5,604 nucleotides of DNA from Planctomycetaceae bacterium (GTDB taxonomy: Bacteria > Planctomycetota > Planctomycetia > Planctomycetales > Planctomycetaceae). The stretch lies in NCBI GenBank assembly GCA_020426085.1, contig JAGQQP010000311.1, forward strand, positions 1 to 5,604, read 5' to 3'. The notes under the pieces were generated by a model. It was not told the origin of the DNA and did no database searches. It was given only the letters and a program-made list of their open reading frames with translations. Shown piece after piece: positions 1-5,604 of the stretch. The translations under genes and the position numbers were made by a program. Each line of letters begins with the position of its first letter. The first letter of the stretch is position 1.

Positions 1-625
1 TATTTCCGCCCCGTTCCTCGGGCAGATCAAAACGGTGTTCGATTGATTCTTTGGCGGGTTGTTTCCAGATCGCAACAGGCAGCAGCCAGTCTCCGTTTGA
101 GAGAACCGTTGGCTTATTCATCATGATACCGTTACACAAACGGCGGGGTTCGGTCCATTTCGGATTTTCCTGATCGGAATCATCCGTCGTGATGGCCCAG
201 ACACCACTGCGACCATCCCACCAGCGAAAGGATTGTGCCCAGAAGACCCACATCCGACCGCTGGGGTCATGCCAGATCGCCGGGTCATATGCGCGAACTG
301 GACCCGGAGGATCAATGACCAGTTTGGGGCCCGACCAGGTTTTGCCGTCATCACCACTGGTGACAAGCACGACATAGTTGAGTTCGCCTTCACCTGTTCC
401 GCCGGCGTACCAGAGCGCCCACAGTCGCCCGTTGGCAGCGCGGGACAGACCGGGGATTCCCTGGAACATCCGCGTGTCATCTGCATATTCTTTGCCGGGA
501 TCTGTATTGACGGGTGGGGCGACAAGAGCCGGGTCGGTCTGATCCGATTTTTCCTCAGCCTGAATCAATGTCGTGAAGAACAGAAGTGTGAGCAGAAAAG
601 AAACAGGTCGAAACAATGAACGCAC
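1..625 (-). CDS. Secreted sialidase-like (BNR/Asp-box repeat) protein, N-terminal part, cut by left edge
   Basis: The reading frame is open for 208 codons from a GTG start at 625-623 to the window edge. No ATG start lies upstream before an in-frame stop at 677-679. An AGAGAGG ribosome binding site (633-639) sits 7 bases before the GTG, which fixes the start. Residues 1-23 form a signal peptide: basic MRSLFR, then a hydrophobic stretch (LLTLLFFTTL), then a likely cleavage after IQA, so the product is probably exported. Residue 90 onward reads SGDDGKTW, a textbook Asp-box of the sialidase beta-propeller. A degenerate second copy (TTDDSDQENPKW) follows about 55 residues later. The blades LWALWYAGG and MWVFWAQS are typical of the BNR_2 sialidase-like family abundant in Planctomycetes. 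Members may cleave sialic acid or other glycosides, or only bind glycans; the substrate cannot be told here. The catalytic Tyr/Glu region lies outside the window. Family is confident, enzymatic activity is not. Confidence 0.88.
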   Translation of the reverse strand, partial: MRSLFRPVSFLLTLLFFTTLIQAEEKSDQTDPALVAPPVNTDPGKEYADDTRMFQGIPGLSRAANGRLWALWYAGGTGEGELNYVVLVTSGDDGKTWSGPKLVIDPPGPVRAYDPAIWHDPSGRMWVFWAQSFRWWDGRSGVWAITTDDSDQENPKWTEPRRLCNGIMMNKPTVLSNGDWLLPVAIWKQPAKESIEHRFDLPEERGGN

Positions 626-673
626 GGTGGGACCTCTCTGTTGCAGGGAAAAGCAGGAATATCGTGATTGCTG

Positions 674-702
674 ATTTTAATTGTCTGTTATCATGCTAAC
701 AA
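674..702 (-). promoter_or_regulatory. Candidate sigma-70-type promoter for the sialidase gene
   Basis: On the minus strand, TTGTTA (plus positions 697-702) is followed after exactly 17 bases by TAAAAT (674-679). This is close to the TTGACA/TATAAT consensus. It lies about 50 bases upstream of the GTG start at 625, so the leader would be short. Planctomycete promoters are poorly defined and the call rests on consensus match only. Confidence 0.4.
686..701. repeat. Inverted repeat TGTTA-N6-TAACA, possible operator
   Basis: TGTTA (686-690) and TAACA (697-701) form a perfect 5-base inverted repeat with a 6-base centre. The repeat overlaps the spacer and -35 box of the proposed sialidase promoter, where a dimeric repressor site could sit. 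A repeat this short can arise by chance, so an operator role is only a suggestion. Confidence 0.25.
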
Positions 703-913
703 AATGCCGTACCGGGAGCGAGTATTTCAGATCAACAAACAGAAATATGAGATGAAATGCCAAAGCGTCTTGAAGCTGTGAATTCGGCTTTGAAATCTGC
801 GTCTGGACAGGCCTTTCATTCTGATCTAAAGTATGCTTACCAGAGGGCGTCAATTTTCACGTGGATTAGATATGTAGACATCATTAAGCAATCAGAAGCA
901 GTTAAGGAACACC

Positions 914-1192
914 ATGGACCTGACCGAATTGATCATTTTGCTTGTAGTGGCAGGGCTGTGTGGCAGTATTGCGCGAGGACTGGCGGGAAGTACACGTGGC
1001 GGCTGTCTGGTTTCCATCGCGCTTGGTTTTATCGGTGCGCTGCTGGGGAGCAAATTAGCCATGCTGCTGGGTCTGCCGGAGATCTTTTCGCTCAATCTGG
1101 GAGGTAGAGATTATCCGATTGTCTGGTCCATCATCGGCGCATCCCTGTTTTGTGCGGTTCTGGGTTTGCTGTCTGGTGGACGACGCCTGTGA
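914..1192 (+). CDS. GlsB/YeaQ/YmgE family (transglycosylase-associated) small membrane protein
   Basis: This 92-residue protein has three hydrophobic segments, at about residues 5-25, 30-53 and 67-87. They are glycine-rich (GLCGSIARGLAG, ALGFIGALLGSKL, SIIGASLFCAVLGLLSGG), which is the hallmark of the Transgly_assoc family. Known members (YeaQ, YmgE, GlsB) are 80-90 residue inner-membrane proteins linked to stress responses; their molecular function is not established, and the transglycosylase name is historical. The ATG at 914 is preceded by AAGGA (904-908) with a 5-base gap, which supports this start. The gene stands alone: about 290 bases separate it from the divergent sialidase gene, and a strong terminator follows about 94 bases after its stop. 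The loop between helices 2 and 3 (PEIFSLNLGGRDYP) is longer than in the shortest homologues. The family call is confident; no specific gene symbol is warranted. Confidence 0.85.
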   Translation: MDLTELIILLVVAGLCGSIARGLAGSTRGGCLVSIALGFIGALLGSKLAMLLGLPEIFSLNLGGRDYPIVWSIIGASLFCAVLGLLSGGRRL

Positions 1193-1285
1193 TACTTTTG
1201 ATCCTCATTTGCATTACCTGATGCTTTGTTGCAGGTATTGCAGAAATTGGCGGAGTTGAACATACTATGCCGGTGTCCCCGAGAT

Positions 1286-1312
1286 ACCCGACTTTCTAAG
1301 TCGGGTTTTTTT
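1286..1312 (+). terminator. Rho-independent terminator after the GlsB-like gene, just ahead of the ABC-F gene
   Basis: ACCCGACTT (1286-1294) pairs perfectly with AAGTCGGGT (1298-1306) across a 3-base loop. A run of seven T residues (1306-1312) follows directly. This is a strong intrinsic terminator on the plus strand. It probably ends the GlsB-like transcript, but it lies only 28 bases before the ABC-F start codon. The ABC-F promoter must therefore overlap it, or transcription must read through it. Confidence 0.88.
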
Positions 1313-1340
1313 GTGTCAGTCTGATCGGAAGTAGTGCTGT

Positions 1341-3131
1341 ATGTCGCTGTTGAGTATAAATCAAGTCTCCTTTACGTGGAGTGGTCCTCCACTGCTGGAT
1401 GAAATCAGCCTGGAAATATATGAAGGTGAGAGGATTGGCCTACTCGGACGCAATGGTGCGGGTAAATCCACGTTAATGAAAATGATCGCCGGCGAACTGG
1501 ACCCCGATGACGGACAGATCAAGCGGGATAAGGATGTACGGGTAGCCCGCCTGATCCAGGAGGTCCCCGCAGGCTGTGCTGATCGGATTCATGATTTTGT
1601 CGCCAAGGCTGCAATGCCGTTTTTCGAGCATGAATGGGAAGCAGAACACGCGGTCGAACGGATCCTCTCCCGAATGGAGCTGAATGGTGATGACCAGTTC
1701 GATGCGCTGTCTTCCGGTATGAAACGACGCGTTCTACTGGCAGCATCTATCGTGCAGTCCCCCGATATCCTGCTGCTGGATGAACCGACCAACCATCTTG
1801 ACATCCCGGCGATCAAATGGCTGGAACAGTTTCTGCAGTCGTATGAAGGAACGCTGTTGTTCGTGACCCACGACCGGGTGTTTCTGCAGGCGCTGGCAAC
1901 GCGCATCATCGAAATTGATCGCGGAAAAATTTATGACTGGACCTGTGATTACGCGACCTTCCTCAAACGTAAAGAAGCATTTCTGGAAGCAGAAGAAAAA
2001 CAGAATGCACTCTTCGACAAAAAGCTGGCTGAAGAAGAAGTCTGGATCCGACAGGGGATCAAAGCGCGACGTACCCGCAATGAGGGACGCGTCCGGGCAT
2101 TGAAAAAGATGCGTGAAGAACGCCGACAGCGACAAAATCGGGTCGGAAATGTCAATATGCAGGTGGCAACCGCTGATCGTTCCGGTCAGCTGGTGATTGA
2201 AGCGAAGAATGTAAGCTTCTCATATGGCGATGAACCAGTGATTCAAAATCTGACAACATTGATCTCACGCGGAGACAAAATCGGGATTATCGGCCGTAAT
2301 GGAGCCGGCAAAACGACTCTGCTGAAGCTGTTGCTGGGGGAACTGAAACCGGATTCGGGAACCATTCGGCAGGGGACCAATCTGGAAATTCTCTATTTCG
2401 ATCAGTTACGTGAGCAGATCGATGAAGAAAAAACGGTGATTGAAAACGTCGGCGAAGGACAGCAGACGCTGACGATAAACGGACAGCCGCGAAATATTTA
2501 TGGTTATCTGCAGGACTTTCTGTTTACACCCGAGCGGGCACGTCGACCGGCCCGTTACCTTTCGGGAGGGGAACGAAATCGGCTATTGCTGGCAAAACTG
2601 TTTAAGCGGCCAACCAACCTGATGGTACTGGACGAACCGACGAACGATCTGGATGCAGAAACTCTCGAACTTCTGGAAGAGCTCATCTGCAATCATCCGG
2701 GAACATTGCTGCTGGTAAGCCATGACCGTGCCTTTCTGAATAATGTCGTTACTGCGACACTCGTATTTGAGGAAGGGGGGGAAGTCAAAGAATACGCGGG
2801 CGGTTACGACGATTATCTGCTGCAGTCTCAAACCAGGGAGAAAACGGAAACTCAGCAGACTGAAACCCAGGTCAAGCCGGAGCCTCCAGTCGCGAAACCC
2901 AAAGCTGCCAAACTGAGTTTCAAGGAAGAGCGGGAACTGGAAGAAATTCCCCAGCGCATTGAAAACCTGGAGGCAGAGCAGGGGGAGCTGCAGACCAATA
3001 TGGCTGCGCCGGAGTTTTTCAAACAGTCAACAGAAGTGATCGCAGAAGCGACAAATCGCGTCACCGCGATTCAACAGGAACTGGAATACTTACTGGAACG
3101 CTGGGAAGAACTGGAGTCACGGGTATCATAA
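1341..3131 (+). CDS. uup: Uup-type ABC-F ATPase (ribosome-associated)
   Basis: This 596-residue protein has two ATPase domains and no membrane segments, the layout of cytosolic ABC-F translation factors. Domain 1 has Walker A GRNGAGKST (36-44), signature LSSGM (123-127), Walker B LLLDE with catalytic Glu148, and switch His177. Domain 2 has Walker A GRNGAGKTT (318-326), signature LSGGE (407-411), Walker B with Glu432, and His461. The inter-domain linker (about 205-275) is charged and carries IRQGIKARRTRNEGRVRALK (236-255), recognisable from E. coli Uup. After a Glu/Pro/Lys-rich spacer (about 498-523), residues 524-596 form the C-terminal coiled-coil domain (KLSFKEERELEEIP) that distinguishes Uup from EttA. 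Uup is known to act at the ribosomal E/P sites and, in E. coli, to affect tandem-repeat deletion and branched DNA. A GGAAG site (1327-1331) precedes the ATG by 9 bases. The first signature departs from LSGGQ and domain 1 is shorter than in E. coli Uup (about 635 residues in total). A SUI1-family gene follows after 25 bases. Confidence 0.93.
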   Translation: MSLLSINQVSFTWSGPPLLDEISLEIYEGERIGLLGRNGAGKSTLMKMIAGELDPDDGQIKRDKDVRVARLIQEVPAGCADRIHDFVAKAAMPFFEHEWEAEHAVERILSRMELNGDDQFDALSSGMKRRVLLAASIVQSPDILLLDEPTNHLDIPAIKWLEQFLQSYEGTLLFVTHDRVFLQALATRIIEIDRGKIYDWTCDYATFLKRKEAFLEAEEKQNALFDKKLAEEEVWIRQGIKARRTRNEGRVRALKKMREERRQRQNRVGNVNMQVATADRSGQLVIEAKNVSFSYGDEPVIQNLTTLISRGDKIGIIGRNGAGKTTLLKLLLGELKPDSGTIRQGTNLEILYFDQLREQIDEEKTVIENVGEGQQTLTINGQPRNIYGYLQDFLFTPERARRPARYLSGGERNRLLLAKLFKRPTNLMVLDEPTNDLDAETLELLEELICNHPGTLLLVSHDRAFLNNVVTATLVFEEGGEVKEYAGGYDDYLLQSQTREKTETQQTETQVKPEPPVAKPKAAKLSFKEERELEEIPQRIENLEAEQGELQTNMAAPEFFKQSTEVIAEATNRVTAIQQELEYLLERWEELESRVS

Positions 3132-3156
3132 TTCGATTCCGCTTGTAAGGAGACTC

Positions 3157-3498
3157 ATGCGCTTATTTGAAGGAACTCCCTTTGATCGACCGCCTCGTTG
3201 TGAAAAATGCGATCAACTGGAAGAAGAATGTATCTGCCCGCCTGAACCAGCATTTCGCATTCCTCCCGAACAACAGACGGCAAAGCTGTCGATCGAGAAA
3301 CGTAAAAAGGGCAAACGCGTCACCGTCGTTCGTGGCTTACCTGAGGAAGGAAATGATCTGCCCGATCTGCTGAAACAACTGAAAGACCGTTGTGGTGCCG
3401 GCGGTGCCCTGAAAGAGGATGAACTCGAAATTCAGGGCGACCAGCTGGACCGTGTACGGGAAGCATTACAGCAGATGGGTTTTAAGGTCAAAGGGTAA
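3157..3498 (+). CDS. SUI1/YciH-family translation factor with N-terminal Cys cluster
   Basis: The 113-residue product has a C-terminal SUI1 (eIF1-like) domain at about residues 42-113. It is recognised by RVTVVRGL (54-61) and by the block RCGAGGALKEDELEIQGDQ (78-96), which matches the CGCGGAVKDGVIEIQGD signature of bacterial YciH. YciH and eIF1 bind the small ribosomal subunit near the P site and influence start-site fidelity. The N-terminal 30 residues are not YciH-like: Cys15, Cys18, Cys25 and Cys27 form a CxxC-x6-CxC cluster that could bind zinc. A strong TAAGGAG site (3146-3152) lies 4 bases before the ATG. Only 25 bases separate it from the Uup stop, so the two are probably co-transcribed. 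No terminator is visible in the 12 bases before the convergent M81 gene. The domain call is confident; the zinc-binding role is inference. Confidence 0.9.
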   Translation: MRLFEGTPFDRPPRCEKCDQLEEECICPPEPAFRIPPEQQTAKLSIEKRKKGKRVTVVRGLPEEGNDLPDLLKQLKDRCGAGGALKEDELEIQGDQLDRVREALQQMGFKVKG

Positions 3499-3510
3499 GA
3501 CGCGAATCAG

Positions 3511-5013
3511 TTACACTTCCGGGGCACTGTCGTAAGGGATTTCGACCGGATAAAAATCCCGTTTTCTCCGCTGATGGTTCAGCTTTGCAAAATCGTGTGT
3601 GTGGATCGCTTTGGCTTCCACATTGAAAATGGAACCGGCAAACGGTTCAAAGCTGGCCCGGAAATGTGCCGACGATTTTACGGAAATGTATTTCATCGCT
3701 TCACAGTCGATTCCCAGTGTTTTGGAGAATGCGGGACCAAAGGGTTGTTCCCGGGCCGTGACAACGACGACAGAAACTCCATCCTGCTGAATCCAGGCTG
3801 AGGGGCCCATGTTTCCGGTCAGTCCCGCATACATGGGACCATCGTATTTGAATGTTCCTTCTGAAAGCGCTTTGACAACTGCTTTCATTTTCACGGGAGG
3901 GCCCTGAATCGGATCGGACTTACCGCCGACTTCCGTTTCGATCTCGCCTCCTACACCAGCTTTATGGGCCAGCGCAACCACATCGGGATCGACGATATAC
4001 AGGATCAACGCTTTGTCGAGTTTCTGATCCAGGAAAGTCTGCAGAATTTCAGTGGAGTCACCAGCTGTGCCTCCCCCCGTATTGTCGGCGTGATCGGCGA
4101 GGATGATCGGGTATTTGCCGATCTCCTCTCCCTCTTTGATTGCCTCTTTAACAGTGAAGGGGAGTTTGTACCAGCGGCGACGGCGTTCCCAGATCCAGTC
4201 GGCAAATTCTTCGGCGGTTTTATCTGCGAGTTCCTGATCATTGTCCGCGACCACAATCAGGGAAGGTCCTACATCGGGAACGTCAGCCCAGGGGAAACCG
4301 GTCGAGACCGTTACGCCCAGAATGCCGGGACGCGTTTCGATTTCGTGTGCGTAATCCATGACTTCTTTCATGGGCATGTGCGCGGTTACCTGGCAGGCGG
4401 TACTCCAGAACAGGGGGATCTGGCGGAGTGTCATGACCGGTTTCACTTCGCCGTTGATGATTCTGACGATCAGCTCAGCGGCTTCCTGGCCTCGTTCATT
4501 CATGTCGATATGCGGATACGTATCATATCCTAAGATCGCTGTTGCCTGTTCGACGCGGAGCTGGGAATGGTTGCCGTGCATATCAGGGGTGACCAGAATC
4601 GGTCGGTCCGGACCGATGTATTCCCTGACTTTGGAGATAAAGTGCCCGTCGCCATCTTCGATGCCATCAATGACCATCGCACCATGCAGGTCAAGCAGTA
4701 CGCCATCTACGGGACCGTTTTTCTCTTCCTCAGCTTTCAGGCGTTCCAGAAATTCTGCCAGCAGATCGTCGTATGTTTTTCGCTCGATCAGACCACTGGG
4801 AAAGGCAAAGGTCCAGAGTAGTGGGATGATTTCAAAGCCGAGTTTTTCGGCCCCATCAATGAATCCGCCGATACAGACATTGGCGCCCGGGAATGTTTCC
4901 ATGATTTCCTGACCACGAAATAACCCCCGGTCATTGATGAAATCGTCAAGTGTGGTGGGAAGGGAAGAATACGTACTGGTCTCATGCAGTACACCGCCGG
5001 TGGCAATTCTCAT
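3511..5013 (-). CDS. M81 family metallopeptidase (MlrC-like)
   Basis: The 500-residue protein shows the two-part M81/MlrC architecture (DUF1485 N-terminal domain plus MlrC C-terminal domain) at the usual family length. Recognisable motifs are GGVLHETST (6-14), DLHGAM (108-113), TPDMHGNHS (142-150), YDTYPHIDMNERG (163-175), ADHADNTGGGTAGDST (306-321) and KSSAHFRASFEP (446-457). The conserved His, Asp and Glu residues in the first five are the likely metal ligands. MlrC itself finishes the breakdown of linearised microcystin, but most M81 proteins sit in organisms with no microcystin pathway and their natural substrates are unknown, so mlrC is not assigned. No signal peptide is present, so it is probably cytoplasmic. 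The ATG at 5013 is supported by AGGAG (plus 5022-5026) 8 bases upstream. It is transcribed alone, divergent from the monooxygenase gene and convergent with the SUI1 gene. Confidence 0.92.
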   Translation of the reverse strand: MRIATGGVLHETSTYSSLPTTLDDFINDRGLFRGQEIMETFPGANVCIGGFIDGAEKLGFEIIPLLWTFAFPSGLIERKTYDDLLAEFLERLKAEEEKNGPVDGVLLDLHGAMVIDGIEDGDGHFISKVREYIGPDRPILVTPDMHGNHSQLRVEQATAILGYDTYPHIDMNERGQEAAELIVRIINGEVKPVMTLRQIPLFWSTACQVTAHMPMKEVMDYAHEIETRPGILGVTVSTGFPWADVPDVGPSLIVVADNDQELADKTAEEFADWIWERRRRWYKLPFTVKEAIKEGEEIGKYPIILADHADNTGGGTAGDSTEILQTFLDQKLDKALILYIVDPDVVALAHKAGVGGEIETEVGGKSDPIQGPPVKMKAVVKALSEGTFKYDGPMYAGLTGNMGPSAWIQQDGVSVVVVTAREQPFGPAFSKTLGIDCEAMKYISVKSSAHFRASFEPFAGSIFNVEAKAIHTHDFAKLNHQRRKRDFYPVEIPYDSAPEV

Positions 5014-5233
5014 GGTTGCAGCTCCTGGAAAATCAAATCATGGGTGAGCACAGCATCGCTAGAACGCATCTTGTTTAAGTGTAGCGTCTCTCAATCATAC
5101 ATACTCGGGCCAGACAACCCTGGAAACACTACAGTAAAACGAGACACAGTCTAAAGATAAAAAATCATCGTCAGAATAGAAAGCGTCACCTGCCTGTTAA
5201 AATTCGGCTTCTCAGAAAGTCCAGAATTCGTTA

Positions 5234-5287
5234 TCTAGAGTACTCCGTATTACCAGTCTGTCATGGAGCCAGTCGAATCACTCTAGA
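5234..5287. repeat. Inverted repeat TCTAGAGT ... ACTCTAGA ahead of the monooxygenase gene
   Basis: TCTAGAGT (5234-5241) and ACTCTAGA (5280-5287) are perfect 8-base reverse complements separated by 38 bases. The right arm ends 9 bases before the monooxygenase ATG and overlaps its weak ribosome binding site. It could be a paired protein-binding site or a leader hairpin. Chance occurrence is not excluded. The rest of the 283-base intergenic region (5014-5296) shows no ORF, terminator or convincing promoter. Confidence 0.3.
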
Positions 5288-5296
5288 AAGTAGCTG

Positions 5297-5604
5297 ATGA
5301 AAATAGCGATTACCGGAGGCGGTATTGCGGGGATGGCTGCGGGATATCTGCTCTCGCAGGCGGGGCATGCCGTGACCATCTTCGAGCAGGCAGAAAAATG
5401 CAGACCTGTGGGGGCAGGGATTCTGATTCAGCCCATTGGTCAGACGGTGCTCAAGCATCTGGGCATTTACGACCAGATTGAACAGCAGTCTGCCCGTCTG
5501 GATTATATTGAAGCCATTAAACATACGGGGAAACGACTGGTTTTTCTGGAGTATCGCCGTCTGCGAAGTCAGCTTTTTGGTCTGGGGGTACATCGCGGGC
5601 TGCT
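5297..5604 (+). CDS. FAD-dependent monooxygenase, N-terminal part, cut by right edge
   Basis: The frame is open for 102 codons to the window edge. It begins MKIAITGGGIAGMAAGYLLS, a beta-alpha-beta dinucleotide fold with the GxGxxG FAD-binding motif (GGGIAG, residues 7-12). The acidic end of the second strand follows at about residue 30 (VTIFEQAE). VGAGILIQPIGQTVLKHLGI (48-67) is typical of the PHBH/UbiH-like flavoprotein monooxygenases, which hydroxylate aromatic or similar compounds using NAD(P)H and oxygen. An in-frame TAG at 5291-5293 lies just upstream, so the ATG at 5297 is the first possible ATG start. The ribosome binding site is weak (GAAAG, 5286-5290). The substrate-binding half and the DG and GD motifs lie beyond the window, so the substrate cannot be judged; a related flavin oxidoreductase without hydroxylase activity is possible. 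Confidence 0.87.
   Translation, partial: MKIAITGGGIAGMAAGYLLSQAGHAVTIFEQAEKCRPVGAGILIQPIGQTVLKHLGIYDQIEQQSARLDYIEAIKHTGKRLVFLEYRRLRSQLFGLGVHRGL

Noticed and set aside
121..525. Minus-strand ATG ORF of 134 codons inside the sialidase region
   Set aside because: It is in the wrong frame; the true frame starts at GTG 625 and encodes a signal peptide and Asp-box.
233..619. Plus-strand ORF of 128 codons opposite the sialidase gene
   Set aside because: It is antisense to the clear Asp-box-containing sialidase frame and shows no domain or ribosome binding site.
757..1107. A 116-codon plus-strand ORF upstream of and overlapping the GlsB-like gene
   Set aside because: Its second half overlaps the GlsB-like gene in another frame, it has no good ribosome binding site, and its composition (Cys, Trp, His and Arg-rich tail) resembles no known family.
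1221..1259. A 12-codon ORF rich in Cys (MLCCRYCRNWRS) in the ABC-F leader
   Set aside because: It has no ribosome binding site and is short enough to be chance; it is less compelling than the ORF overlapping the terminator stem.
1232..1266. Possible promoter TTGCAG-N17-CATACT ahead of the ABC-F gene
   Set aside because: The match to consensus is weak, and any transcript starting there would meet the terminator at 1286-1312 within about 40 bases.
3964..4912. Long plus-strand ORFs (about 185 codons each) opposite the M81 gene
   Set aside because: They are shadows of the M81 coding strand, with no domain signature and no upstream ribosome binding site.
3511..5604. A microcystin-type degradation cluster formed by the M81 peptidase and the monooxygenase
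   Set aside because: The two genes are divergent and separated by 283 bases, the other mlr genes are absent, and flavin monooxygenases are not part of that pathway.

Overview
The window looks like ordinary chromosomal DNA of a planctomycete, possibly Gimesia-like. That assignment is inference. It rests on moderate GC (close to half by eye), a secreted planctomycete-style sialidase/BNR-repeat protein, a standalone M81 (MlrC-like) metallopeptidase, and scattered single genes and short operons. There are no tRNA or rRNA genes, CRISPR arrays, insertion sequences or phage genes. Six protein genes are supported: four complete, and one cut by each window edge.

Layout. (1) Bases 1-625, minus strand: the N-terminal 208 residues of a secreted sialidase-like protein with a GTG start; its C-terminal part lies beyond the left edge. 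(2) Bases 626-913: a divergent intergenic region with a plausible promoter for the sialidase gene and a small inverted repeat. (3) Bases 914-1192, plus strand: a 92-residue three-helix membrane protein of the GlsB/YeaQ/YmgE (transglycosylase-associated) family. A strong intrinsic terminator follows at 1286-1312. (4) Bases 1341-3498, plus strand: a two-gene unit made of a Uup-type ABC-F ATPase and, 25 bases later, a SUI1/YciH-type translation factor with an N-terminal cysteine cluster. (5) Bases 3511-5013, minus strand: a complete M81 peptidase, convergent with the SUI1 gene and only 12 bases from it. (6) Bases 5014-5296: a second divergent intergenic region. (7) Bases 5297-5604, plus strand: the N-terminal 102 residues of an FAD-dependent monooxygenase, cut by the right edge.

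How the genes fit together. The clearest functional link is the Uup-SUI1 pair. Both families act on the ribosome, and the spacing suggests co-transcription, so this looks like a small translation-quality module. The sialidase, GlsB-like protein, M81 peptidase and monooxygenase appear to be independent units; nothing in the sequence ties them into one pathway.

The observations most worth following up are three. The SUI1 protein has a DENR-like layout (Cys cluster plus SUI1 domain). A terminator sits only 28 bases ahead of the ABC-F start and overlaps a tiny ORF, which raises the possibility of attenuation. The first ATPase domain of the Uup protein is shortened and has a non-canonical signature. 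I did not find a clear-cut novel multi-gene system.
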